Part shown: positions 1-9,900 of the stretch, piece by piece
Layout of the letters: each line of letters opens with the position of its first letter
How positions within the stretch are numbered: position 1 is the stretch's first letter
From: Paulinella micropora
Lineage: Eukaryota; Cercozoa; Imbricatea; Euglyphida
Direction: 5' to 3'
Assembly: GCA_009731375.1 (NCBI GenBank)
Contig: BJOX01000337.1
Coordinates: forward strand, 65,240 to 91,302
DNA length: 26,063 nt
The notes under the pieces: generated by a model
What the model saw: the letters and a program-made list of their open reading frames with translations, nothing else
Told to the model about the DNA's origin: nothing
The model's database searches: none
Position numbers and translations under genes: made by a program

Positions 1-44
1 TCTCTCTCTCTCTCTCTCTCTCTCTCGCTCTCTCTCTCTCGCTC

Positions 45-112
<68 letters not shown>
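1..112. repeat. (TC)n dinucleotide microsatellite
   Basis: Almost uninterrupted CT/TC dinucleotides with a few G or T substitutions (GCTC, CTTT). The array runs off the left edge of the window, so its full length is unknown. It ends just before the CTAGCGCGTGAG sequence. Confidence 0.95.
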
Positions 113-211
113 GCGCGTGAGAGAAATCCTCCAGTACCTTGCCGTACACCAGGAGGCCGCACAAAACAGGGATATCACATGAGCTACTACTCTACACACA
201 TTGCCTGTTAC

Positions 212-664
212 GCCTGTCTTGAGGCAACCCGGTGCCAGCTCTTGCCTGTATTCGAGGCCACTGGGTGGCACCTCTGTCCTGTATTCGAGGCAACCGGGTG
301 GCACCTCTGTCCTGTATTCGAGGCAACCGGTGGCACCTCTGACCTGTATTCGAGGCAACCGGTGGCACCTCTGTCCTGTATTCGAGGCAACCTGTGCCAC
401 CTCTGACCTGTATTCGAGGCAACCGGGTGGCACCTCTGACCTGTATTCGAGGCAACCGGGTGGCGCCTCTGTCCTGTATTCGAGGCAACCGGTGGCCCCT
501 CTGATCTGTATCGAAGGCAACCGGTGGCACCTCTGACCTGTATTCGAGGCAACCGGTTGCACCTCTGACCTGTATTCGAGGCAACCGGTTGCACCTCTGA
601 CCTGTATTCGAGGTAACCGGTGCCACTTCTGACTCGTATTCGAGGCAGCCGGGTTGCACGTCTG
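212..664. repeat. Minisatellite, 32-33 bp unit, about 14 copies
   Basis: A unit built around TATTCGAGGCAACCGGTGGC, followed by ACCTCTGACC or ACCTCTGTCC, repeats head to tail. I count 13 clear copies (unit cores near 248, 281, 313, 346, 377, 410, 442, 476, 507, 539, 571, 603 and 636) plus a diverged leading copy near 215. Variants are shared by neighbours: GGTTGC in the distal copies, GGGTGGC in the proximal ones. This is the pattern expected of local unequal exchange or slippage. Units contain a palindromic ACCGGT. Long open frames cross the array on both strands, but no codon bias or known domain supports coding. Confidence 0.92.
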
Positions 665-749
665 ATCACGTGCACGTCCCCATGTATCACCTTCTGCTTG
701 CTTTCGACTGCTACTTAGAAGTCTCACTATTACTATATTATGCGGCTAA

Positions 750-803
750 CCACCACCACCTCCTTTTCCTCCTCCCCCTCCTCCTCCTCGTGCTTTCTTC
801 TTC

Positions 804-898
<95 letters not shown>
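750..898. repeat. Triplet arrays: CTC-rich then (TTA/ATT)n
   Basis: A short CTC/CCT-rich stretch (about 750-795) passes into roughly 30 nearly perfect ATT/TTA triplets (about 805-898). Frames through it read as homopolymeric Y, I or L runs and are artefacts of the triplet period. Confidence 0.9.
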
Positions 899-1540
<642 letters not shown>

Positions 1541-1715
1541 CTATTATCAGACTGAGCACTTCAACGACCGCCCAAAATCACTACCATTGATTTTTCATTA
1601 TTTTTCACCGGCCCGTTAGATTCTCTCTTCTGCACGACGTTTCGACTTCACTTACTAGTTTTCGATTTCGTTCAGAAATGACTTCAAACGATCCAGTCAA
1701 AGTTCTTTTTAGAAA

Positions 1716-2039
1716 ATGTCAAATATTGCCTTTATTTCCACTCTATTGCACTTTTCCCCTGATTTCCCGTGGAACACGCACGATGCGGTAAATTTGTGGC
1801 GAAGGGTAACAAGAGTGAACGGGAAAACATTGTTTTACTTGCTTTTTACATCTCATGACTGGGGGAACCTTTTCCCAAAATGCAAAGCCTGTGCACTTGA
1901 ACTACAAGTTGGACTTGAAGCTAGGCTTGAAGTACTTTACAGTAGTTTTTGCGAAGCTCAGCTCACCAAACTCACACTCTACGTTCAGTCGTGTTCGTAC
2001 TTTGCAACCCAAGTCTGCAACAAAAAGAAATCTAAGTAA
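1716..2039 (+). CDS. Hypothetical ORF, 107 aa, doubtful
   Basis: An ATG-started frame of 107 codons in otherwise non-repetitive DNA. The product is not recognised. It is moderately hydrophobic at the N-terminus, has several cysteines in the C-terminal third and ends in a lysine/serine-rich tail (NKKKSK). The context at the ATG (A at -3) is acceptable for a eukaryote. Length alone does not exclude chance in 1.6 kb, and no splice signals or homology can be judged here. It could be an exon fragment or nothing. Confidence 0.15.
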   Translation: MSNIAFISTLLHFSPDFPWNTHDAVNLWRRVTRVNGKTLFYLLFTSHDWGNLFPKCKACALELQVGLEARLEVLYSSFCEAQLTKLTLYVQSCSYFATQVCNKKKSK

Positions 2040-2044
2040 ATAAA

Positions 2045-2108
2045 CGAAGTGACCGCTCTGCTATTTACTGGTATTTCGAAGTGACCGCTCTGCTGTTTAC
2101 TGGTATTT
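2045..2108. repeat. 32-bp tandem duplication
   Basis: The block beginning CGAAGTGACCGCTCTGCT occurs twice in direct contact (2045-2076 and 2077-2108). There is one A/G difference (CTATTTAC versus CTGTTTAC), so it is a recent local duplication. Confidence 0.9.
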
Positions 2109-3168
2109 CGCCTGCTTCATCCGCACCTTCGCTCGTTTACCGATGATCGTGCGGAATACACAGACATATGCAGAGTAATGGCAACTTCTACTGAATCCTT
2201 CCCACATGCTACTGATTCATGGTGATCATATGTATACTGCTACAAAGCCAATAACGATAAACTACCCTCGTTAATTTCTTTACATATTAATAACTCCTAA
2301 CTCACTGGCACACCTCCAATAGATAACTATAAATTATACTCTACCCTCATCATGCATTGCAGGCTCCCGCATACATATGGGCCTAACTAACCGGGAGAAC
2401 TACTAAGATCGTTGAGGAACTGACAAAATACTATACAGTAATACAAATTAATCAAACTTATTCAACTCCACCCTACCAATAATTTGTCGCCCAAGGTGCA
2501 CAGTAAAATATCAACTAGTAGTTTTTCTCATACTGACAGTACTGCCAACGCTTCCAATTTAACGCAACCAGTGGCATCCATAAACACACAACCTAAACTG
2601 ACCTAAACAAATTCTACGCCACAGACTTCCGTCTCAGAATCTTCGTCGTGAGCACATCTCAGAAGCACTGGCACTCAGTGAAGACCAAACACACAACGGG
2701 CCTACTTTTTACTCTTTACCTAATCTTTACTCTGAAACGAAAACCTGAACTTGAACTAGCACTAATCTAAACTTTTTGCAAAAGGGTGAGCACGGTCACT
2801 CGTAGTCTGGTAAACCACTCTAAGATTGAATAACTACTAACTATTCTTGAAGGTCACGTTTTCGCTTTTTTCAAATGCACCGTGTTGAGTCACCACAGGC
2901 TTCACACTGATGATCTCAGCCGACCGACATTCATATTTTGTAAATCGTCATGTGGTACCAAAAGCTTACTGACCATGCTATTTTTGAAGGCTATTAAAAT
3001 CGGTCAGTGACACTTCATTCAAGTTTTCAAGTTTCATGTCAAGATGCCTAAGTTTCGGAGGCTGTCAAATCTGCAACAACTCGAACTCAGAAATCCAACA
3101 AACCTACATATAAAACGCTTGCTTCAAACTCAGTTTCGAGCTCAGGAAAAGGAAGTATGTCGCGGCAA

Positions 3169-3172
3169 GTAG
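3169..3172. repeat. Target-site duplication, left copy (GTAG)
   Basis: GTAG directly precedes the 5' LTR and GTAG directly follows the 3' LTR (13764-13767). A 4-bp duplication is consistent with integrase-mediated insertion; many Ty3/gypsy elements give 5 bp, some give 4. With four bases the match could be chance, but its exact abutment to both LTRs supports it. Confidence 0.75.
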
Positions 3173-3410
3173 TGTAGGCATCACCCCCCGGATAGCCGGT
3201 AAAAAATACCTTTTCCTGGTGACAGGTGCACCAGCTTGTTTTTCAGTATTATTTGTCCGGATTGGACCTGATGCCATTTTATTCCTGGTCTGTTGCCGTT
3301 TTCCTTTTTGGCTTCACTGAGCTAATATAACGAGACATCATTCTCATCTTTTGAGGATTGTGTTTGGTTGTATTACCGACTTTTTACGAGCTATCGTTGG
3401 GGGCATTACA
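3173..3410 (+). repeat. 5' LTR (238 bp)
   Basis: It starts TGTAGGCATCACC and ends GGGGGCATTACA, the TG...CA ends typical of LTRs. It is identical to the 3' LTR except for four transitions: T/C in GGTCTG, C/T in GAGCTAAT, C/T in TCATCTTTT and T/C in GAGGATTG. An AT-rich TAATATAA at about 3323-3330 is the only TATA-like element inside; calling it a promoter is inference. No AATAAA occurs within the LTR. Confidence 0.96.
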
Positions 3411-4186
3411 CTTGGAGTCCACATCACTAGGGTGATTTCTTTCTGCTTTGCCACACAGGCAACAGAGTGAATTTTCACTGACCTGTCTCACACGGGGACG
3501 TCAGACGAAAACAAATACTCCAACACAGCTCCCTCATAACTCTTTCACAAAACAAATAATTTGATTGGTCTCAAGCAGGTGTCTCGTACCCTCTAGCCCA
3601 ATCAGTATCTGTGTGCTCACAAGGAGACATCAGATACAAACTCTCTGTCGTTCTTGCTGTTCTCACACAGAGACCAAGAAGAAGGAGGTGGACAGAAGAG
3701 TGAAGGAACACACACAAAACACAAACATGCATAGGGACAGGAGCACAACACTTTACCCTTCTAGTTTGTGCATTTATCTGCATTATCTCACACATACGCC
3801 AGAGTATTTTTGCAAATCTCTGATCGTTTTCTAAAAGTAGGTCTGAGAACCTATCCGACCGACTGTCGACTTCTCAAGGAGAGCTTTGCTAGCTTCTCTA
3901 TTACTATCTGTGTGTGCCTCATACTAGATACAATATAGAAAAGAAGGAGGAAAAAGTAATCTGAGTAAGGAGAACAAGAAATCGGAGAAAGTCTCAAAGA
4001 CTATTTTTCTCAAACAAAAACAAACATACAAACAGTGTTTCATAGAGGACAGGGAATCTTATCCTACCCTCTCTATTAGTTTCTCTCTTCACTAGTCAAT
4101 CGACTGAAGGAGGAACAGAACACAAACGAACAAAAACCAAACATAGGAGCTGACACTGTCCTCCTGTTGATCACTACTACGACATC
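3411..4186 (+). other. Retrotransposon 5' leader (untranslated)
   Basis: The 776 bp between the 5' LTR and the gag start contain the candidate primer-binding site and, presumably, packaging signals. An 89-codon open stretch at 3565-3834 begins with TTG rather than ATG and has no recognisable domain, so I treat it as non-coding. The segment becomes purine- and CT-rich toward gag. Confidence 0.7.
3413..3430 (+). other. Candidate primer-binding site
   Basis: TGGAGTCCACATCACTAG begins two bases after the 5' LTR. Its first three bases, TGG, are complementary to a tRNA 3' CCA end, which is where a minus-strand primer would anneal. The implied tRNA tail (...GTGGACTCCA) does not match a tRNA I recognise, so the primer identity is open. 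Confidence 0.45.
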
Positions 4187-6877
4187 ATGTCGACAGAGAC
4201 CGCCGAACAAAGAAGATCGGAGGCAGAACAAAGAAGAGAAGAAGAAGCAGGAGGAGGAGGAGGAAGAGGATTGAATGAAGGAGGAGGAGGAGGATTGAAT
4301 GAAGGAGGAGGAGGAGATGAAGGAGTAGGAGGAGGAGTAGAAGAGGGCTGGGATGATGAAGGAAGATATGGAGGAGACGAAGATGAAGGAGGATTTGAAC
4401 AAGAAGAGACGGGAGGAGGAGGAGCATATGGTAATCCCTTACCACCTGCCTACACGGGAGGAGGAGGACGAAAAATGATCGACTTGATTCATAGTGATGG
4501 AGAGGAGATCACAGTGGAGGAACAACAGTGGGTGCAAGACCACTATGACCTCACTAAAAAAGAGTTTGATAACAAGATGGGGGTAGAGAAGGATACCTAT
4601 GTGTGGATCCCTCAGGATCAAAGAAGAGAGAAAAGTCGTGCTAAAAAGGATGTCTATATCCTATTATCAAACACAGCACAGCTCCTCGGCAAACTGGTCT
4701 CTGATCCAGAAGAGAGAAAGAAGATACAGCATATCAAGTTTGGGGACACACACACCCACCTTGAATTACTCGATGCTATCTTTGGGGTGTACACTCAAAC
4801 CCTGATTTGGGAACGTACATACGGCCCACGATGTGAGGGTTACCTCCAGTACACAAACCCAAGAGCAACGGCCAGATTCCTCGCGACTGGTCAGGAGGCA
4901 GTCGATGTAACAAAAATGAAGACCAATCTGGGTTCGAAAAACTCGAGTGGCATATTTCATTTTTTTACAATGGAAATAAAGGCCTTGGAAGAGGGGAAGG
5001 CAGAGATGGAAAAAAGCATTAAGGCAGCAGGAGAAACTCATCCTGTGATTGATGAGTTAGAGAAGACCGACAGAGTTCTGACCAAGATCAGACTGTTGAT
5101 GGGTGCGTTACTGCACAAGGAGGCATGGAAGAGATGGATTCCTACCAAGGATCACTCTGTCCTTAAATCACTTAGTAACGCACCACCGGTCGCCAACAAA
5201 GCAGGTGTTGACCAATATGTGGAGAAATATAATTTTCTCAGATCTGCTTCTGAATTGGTGGCCTTTATCACTCATGCTCAAAAGCTGGTGATATCTGAGA
5301 AGAAGAAGGCGAAAGAGAATGAGGAGTTCGAGAAGACGATGAGACTGGAAAGAATGAAAGCAAAAGTGAGTGGTGCAAAGACACACCCTCCGACATATTT
5401 GACCCCACCAGCTCCTGCCCCACCAGCCCCTGCACCCTCGGGCTCAACTACGGTGGTGGTCACAAACACGGAGAAGAAGGACAGACAGAACATCATAAAT
5501 GCCTTCAAGGGGAAGAAAGGAGGAGTGGCAAGTCTCATGCTATATGCCAAGACGAGCTCAGACAAAGACTCTGATGCTTCGCTTTTGAGCAAGCTCAAAG
5601 AGATCAATGCCTGCATGAAGGCTTTTCCTTGCGACGAAACGCAGGAATACGAGGCCCTTGTTACTGTTTTTGACCAATCTCTAGTCTCGGAGGGATTTGA
5701 TCTGACACAGTACAAGTTTTTGAGAAAGAAGGAGGAGATTAAGAGAAACAATGCAACAGGCCTAGACGCTCAGTGTGAACTGGCGGTGGCCACACTCATT
5801 TCATATTTTCAATCTCATGGATACCAGCATCTCTGCACTGGTACTCTCATAGGATTTGAAATCTTTGAGACAGTGGCGATGAGTTTGAGGAGTGCTGTTG
5901 GCTTGGCGGCGACCCTTACGGAGGTAGTTTCCTCCTATGGGCTATTCTATGGCCGCAAGTCGATCATCCTCTATTTCTTTTCGGCGTTACACACAGTTAA
6001 CCCGAGTAAGCTTACTCAGCTCATACAACAATGCTCGACGTTTAGCTCAGTGAAGTCCAAGAACTTCCTCGAGACACACGTGTTCGAAAATACGGTTCAA
6101 AGCGTTGCTCCGTCAGCACTGTTTCAAGAAGTGATGAGTGCATGCTCAAACATGGACTCGCTCACGGAGGCACATACGGCACAGGCAGGCGGTGTACCTG
6201 TTGGCGCACAAGCCACGTACACAAACAGAGTTGCCGGTTGGAAGAGACAGAGAGAGCCAGACCTGAAGACCGCATGTTGGAGGTGGTTCGCGGGCTTGCA
6301 GTGTAAGGCACAGATGGAGAACAGAGACTGCTCTTTCAATCATGATAGGCAGAACCCAACAGCAAGGGCAAATTTTCTGAGCAGGACGGAAGGCAAGGAA
6401 CCGGGCCTTTTCAATATGCTTCAGATTGCCGCTGTGAACGAAGGTTGGTATGCCAATATGTGTGATGATGAGGAGTTACGAGAGGCAATCATTACCTACA
6501 TGAAGAGGATGAAGGAGAAGAAGGAGGAAAGGGAGAGACAAAAGAACTTAAAGGCCTCTCAAAGAGGACGAGAAGGAGGAGCAGGAGCAGGAGGAGGAGG
6601 AGGAGGAGGAGGAGGAGGACGAGGACGAGGAACATGGAGAGGAGCCTCGAGGTGGCAGGGAACCCCTCAGAGAGGAAGAGGAGGAGGTCGGGGATATACC
6701 CCTTATGGAGGGAGAGCTGTTCGAGCTCCAGCCCCCCCACCCAGAGGAGGAGGAGGCTCGTGGGCAAGCTCCAACCCAAATTTCGGTCGAGCTCAGGCCT
6801 ACAACACTGCCTCGGAGACCGATACGTCATCCTACCCGGACACTACTCAAGGTAATCGTTTCGAGGTGGTGGAATGA
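4187..6877 (+). CDS. gag: Gag-like polyprotein of the Ty3/gypsy element (CCCH finger, RGG tail)
   Basis: An 896-residue frame sits in the gag position, with an ATG in good context (A at -3). Residues 1-90 are low complexity: Glu/Arg then Gly-rich, with GLNEGGGG repeated. A charged, probably helical region (about 95-395) follows, then a Pro/Ala linker (about 399-420), then a second helical region (about 430-690) that would be the capsid candidate, though I cannot match it to a known capsid fold. C697-X8-C706-X8-C715-X3-H719 is a CCCH-type zinc-finger pattern. It is followed by a Lys/Glu helix and a Gly/Arg-rich tail with RGG/RGR motifs (about 785-870), suited to RNA binding. The usual nucleocapsid CX2CX4HX4C knuckle is absent. 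The frame ends at UGA 6875-6877 and stays open in the same frame into pol. Assignment as Gag rests on position and RNA-binding features. Confidence 0.85.
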   Translation: MSTETAEQRRSEAEQRREEEAGGGGGRGLNEGGGGGLNEGGGGDEGVGGGVEEGWDDEGRYGGDEDEGGFEQEETGGGGAYGNPLPPAYTGGGGRKMIDLIHSDGEEITVEEQQWVQDHYDLTKKEFDNKMGVEKDTYVWIPQDQRREKSRAKKDVYILLSNTAQLLGKLVSDPEERKKIQHIKFGDTHTHLELLDAIFGVYTQTLIWERTYGPRCEGYLQYTNPRATARFLATGQEAVDVTKMKTNLGSKNSSGIFHFFTMEIKALEEGKAEMEKSIKAAGETHPVIDELEKTDRVLTKIRLLMGALLHKEAWKRWIPTKDHSVLKSLSNAPPVANKAGVDQYVEKYNFLRSASELVAFITHAQKLVISEKKKAKENEEFEKTMRLERMKAKVSGAKTHPPTYLTPPAPAPPAPAPSGSTTVVVTNTEKKDRQNIINAFKGKKGGVASLMLYAKTSSDKDSDASLLSKLKEINACMKAFPCDETQEYEALVTVFDQSLVSEGFDLTQYKFLRKKEEIKRNNATGLDAQCELAVATLISYFQSHGYQHLCTGTLIGFEIFETVAMSLRSAVGLAATLTEVVSSYGLFYGRKSIILYFFSALHTVNPSKLTQLIQQCSTFSSVKSKNFLETHVFENTVQSVAPSALFQEVMSACSNMDSLTEAHTAQAGGVPVGAQATYTNRVAGWKRQREPDLKTACWRWFAGLQCKAQMENRDCSFNHDRQNPTARANFLSRTEGKEPGLFNMLQIAAVNEGWYANMCDDEELREAIITYMKRMKEKKEERERQKNLKASQRGREGGAGAGGGGGGGGGGRGRGTWRGASRWQGTPQRGRGGGRGYTPYGGRAVRAPAPPPRGGGGSWASSNPNFGRAQAYNTASETDTSSYPDTTQGNRFEVVE

Positions 6878-6936
6878 CTGGAGGGGGAAGAAGAGAGGAA
6901 GGAGAAGACTGTGAAGTTTAACCCTAAAGTCACAGT
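6872..6936 (+). promoter_or_regulatory. Candidate gag-pol stop-codon readthrough site (UGA C)
   Basis: The gag stop is GAA UGA CUG GAG, and the next codons continue in the same frame without a further stop into pol. UGA followed by CU is known as a leaky stop context (UGA CUA is the well-studied form); here the base after CU is G. A hairpin can form about 30 nt downstream: ACTGTG (6908-6913) with CACAGT (6931-6936), and inside it TTTA (6917-6920) with TAAA (6925-6928) around an ACCC loop. Gammaretroviruses use an in-frame stop in the same gag-pol position. That this element does so is inference. Confidence 0.6.
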
Positions 6937-9900
6937 GCTTTCTAATGCTGTTGTGCAGACTGGGCCAACGCTTCCTCTATGTGAAAACAAAGATGTGGGT
7001 ACACAGAGACTGCAGCCCCAAGGTAGTCTCATACCCGTTCATACAGCACGGTTACCAATGATAACTGATGCAAATAGGAAGGCGAGACTTGCGATGGAGG
7101 CGAGGAGGCCAATGGCAGACGTATCGCCTCGGCCAAGCAAACAACCACGAACAGACTCAATGTCTACGGTCGCGGCGGGTGGCGAGCAAAAAGACAATGT
7201 GTGTACTCAAGTACCACAAGACAATGTCGCTCAAATAGTAAACGCACCAGTACCGCAGAATAATAAAAATGTTAATGAGGTGAAGCAGGAGGAGAAGAAG
7301 GAGGAGTTGAAAAACTTAGAGACAAGACTCCAAAATTTGGAACGTAAAGTTCTTGTTCTCGCAGCCAATATACACAGGCCCGATGCTCTGTGTTATACGG
7401 AACTTTATTGTGAAACATTGAAGACAATATTAAAAGTTGGTAATGATACGATGGCGAATATTAATATTGTCGGCAGGAAGTTTTTTAATCGATACCGGGA
7501 CTGGGTGGACGGAAATATGAAAAAGTCAACGGGCACTCTCAAAGGAGTGAGCAGCCGGACGGATATCACGGGAATCATCACACTGACCTTTAAATTGAAA
7601 TCCGCACGAGTATACCGTATGGACCTCTATGTCGTCCCCGGTTACCACGGGTCAATATTACTATCGTATGACCAATTGGCTACGATGGGGGCTGTGATTG
7701 ATTGCGCCGCACGGCGAGTGATATATGGAGTAAAAAGAGGAGAAGAGAACGATATTGATCCCTTCAACGCTACTGACTCTTATGAGGCTTATGAGCTGAG
7801 TCTAGCGACGGATCACAAAAAGATGGCCATCGCACATGAGGCACTTGAGGTGTACGTTCACCCCCATGTCGTAAGACCGGATGAACTGTCCTGGACCGAC
7901 AATTGGGAATCCCAAGTGTGCACTGTCACAGTTCCGACATGCCATTGGGACAAAAAGTCTATTGATGACTTAATCGAGAAGCGAAAGGAGGAGATTATAT
8001 GTGTCGCACAAAGAAGCCCGTCGTTGGCGAGATTCGCGGAAGGAGTAGGAACAGATGTCCATATTACTAACGGATACTGTTTCCATGCGAAAGTAGGAGA
8101 AGAAAAAAGGGAGGCGTTTGTACCAAGGAGAACGGGGCGAATCCCGGATACTCCACCAGAAACTATTAAAAGTTTTATTACTGATTTCTGGGGTGACGAG
8201 CCCACGTGGCCGCGTTCACTGTCTGAAGTGAAGAAATGCTTACGGACTTTATTCGAAAATAATAAGCCGTATACTATTATCCTGCCATATAATGAGAAGG
8301 CGATATGGGCGCAGGAAATAAGGGACCGGCTTATTGATCATCCTATACCGGTACCCTCTCGCAAGCAACAGCTAGTGGTGGCTTGTCGTATGGGAACTCG
8401 TGAGCAGAGCAGTGCATACAAGCGGAAGCTCAGAGACCTCGACAAGTTGAAATTGATACCGCAAGCATTCACATGCTTTGATGGTTTTTACACCCGTAAA
8501 GCTCCTTTGCAATACGCGAGACTCATTGACATGCTGGTGGAGCTCGGTAAAGATGATGAGCCGGACACGGTCACGTATGAAAAGACGGGCCTAGATGATG
8601 TCTCGGAAGAGGACTTAGGCTTGGAGGAGGACAGAGAACCCCTCAAGCAACATAAGCAGATGTCTGATGAAGATTTTCAAGAGGCGGCGCGGAAAATATT
8701 GGAAGAAGGAGTAGGCACGGAGAAGGAGAAGGAGCTTTTAAAAGCCAAATTAGAGGCGAACAAGGAAATTTTTGACCCTCCACATGCAGGTGGTGTCAAG
8801 CCTGAAGATTTCACTGCGGTTATTTACAAAATACCGGGTGCGGAGCCGTCACCGGCACCACGAAGGGCGAATTTGAGTATACATGAGGCGAAGATAGCGG
8901 AGGAGCTAGCAAGACAGCTGCTCAATGAGGACTTTATTGAGAGATCAACATCTCCAATAGTCTCACAACCGAGAATAGTGCCGAAGCCAGGAGGAGAATG
9001 GCGCCTGACAGTTAACTATGCTCGTGTTAACAAGGTGCTGGAGGAAGAGAGAAATCCTCTCCCGACATTAGAAGAAGGAAGGAGAGTACTGCGGAATGCA
9101 AAATTCTATTCGGTCATTGACCTTAAGAATGGCTTCTGGCAGATACCACTGGAGGAAAAGTCCAGATGGCTGACGGCGTTTGTGGTGGGTATGGAAATAT
9201 ACCAATGGAAAGTGCTTCCGATGGGCCTCAAGCAAGCCCCAGGACTTTTCCAGAAGGCGATGCAGAAGATGTTGAGCAGTCAGTACGATGATTTGTCTGA
9301 CGGTGGCTTTATGAGAAGGCGGGGACAGAAGGCGGGAGAATATGCATTTTGCTATATCGATGACATTATCGTATACTCTAACACAATGGAGGAGCATATC
9401 GATCATTTGTCCGATATATTCAGGCGCATCGGAGCTTTTGGCCTGAAGTGCAATCTAAAGAAGTGTCAACTTGCCAAGACGAGTGTGACATACTTAGGGT
9501 ACGAGATCTCCCATAATCGAGTCTCGATATCCAAAGAGAAGAGGGAGGAGATTATGAATCGACCGATACCGAAGAACCGCACTGAATTGCACTCATTCCT
9601 TGCGATGGCGCAATACTATAGCCAGTTTATACCCGATTGGGGTGCAACACGGGCTAAAGTGGAGAAAATGATAGATTTTGGAGACTTTGAGAAGTGGGAC
9701 GAAGAGGCTTTGCAAGCGTTTCATGCGCTCAAAGATCTCATTTACAAAGACCCGAAAGACGGAGGACTGGTGTTAACGATGCCCGACTTTACGAAACAAT
9801 TCGTAGTCGATACAGACGCATCTAAGTTTGCGATTGGGGCTGTATTACAACAAGAGGATGAGGAGAAGAAATTACGCCCAATCATGTTTATTAGTAGGAA

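Larger units (their letters stand above)
1541..3172. other. Non-repetitive flanking DNA without a recognisable gene
   Basis: About 1.6 kb of mixed composition between the triplet arrays and the 5' LTR. Apart from the short ATG frame at 1716 and a 32-bp tandem duplication at 2045, I see no domain, RNA gene or transposon terminus. The base immediately left of the LTR belongs to the target duplication GTAG. Confidence 0.6.

Noticed and set aside
3565-3834. 89-codon frame in the leader
   Set aside because: It begins with TTG, not ATG, and shows no domain. The leader is expected to be untranslated.
6875-6877. Reassigned UGA codon (alternative genetic code)
   Set aside because: No other in-frame TGA occurs in gag or pol, Trp is encoded by TGG and Cys by TGT/TGC throughout, and pol itself ends with TGA. 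A standard code with readthrough is simpler.
6874-6921. Overlapping ATGA start for pol by termination-reinitiation
   Set aside because: The ATG at 6874 lies in another frame and meets TAA after 15 codons, so it cannot produce Pol.
9068-9406. Minus-strand frames inside pol (also at 7858, 10048, 10697, 11423, 11995 and 12078)
   Set aside because: They lie antisense to a strongly supported polyprotein, have no domains, and are typical shadow frames.
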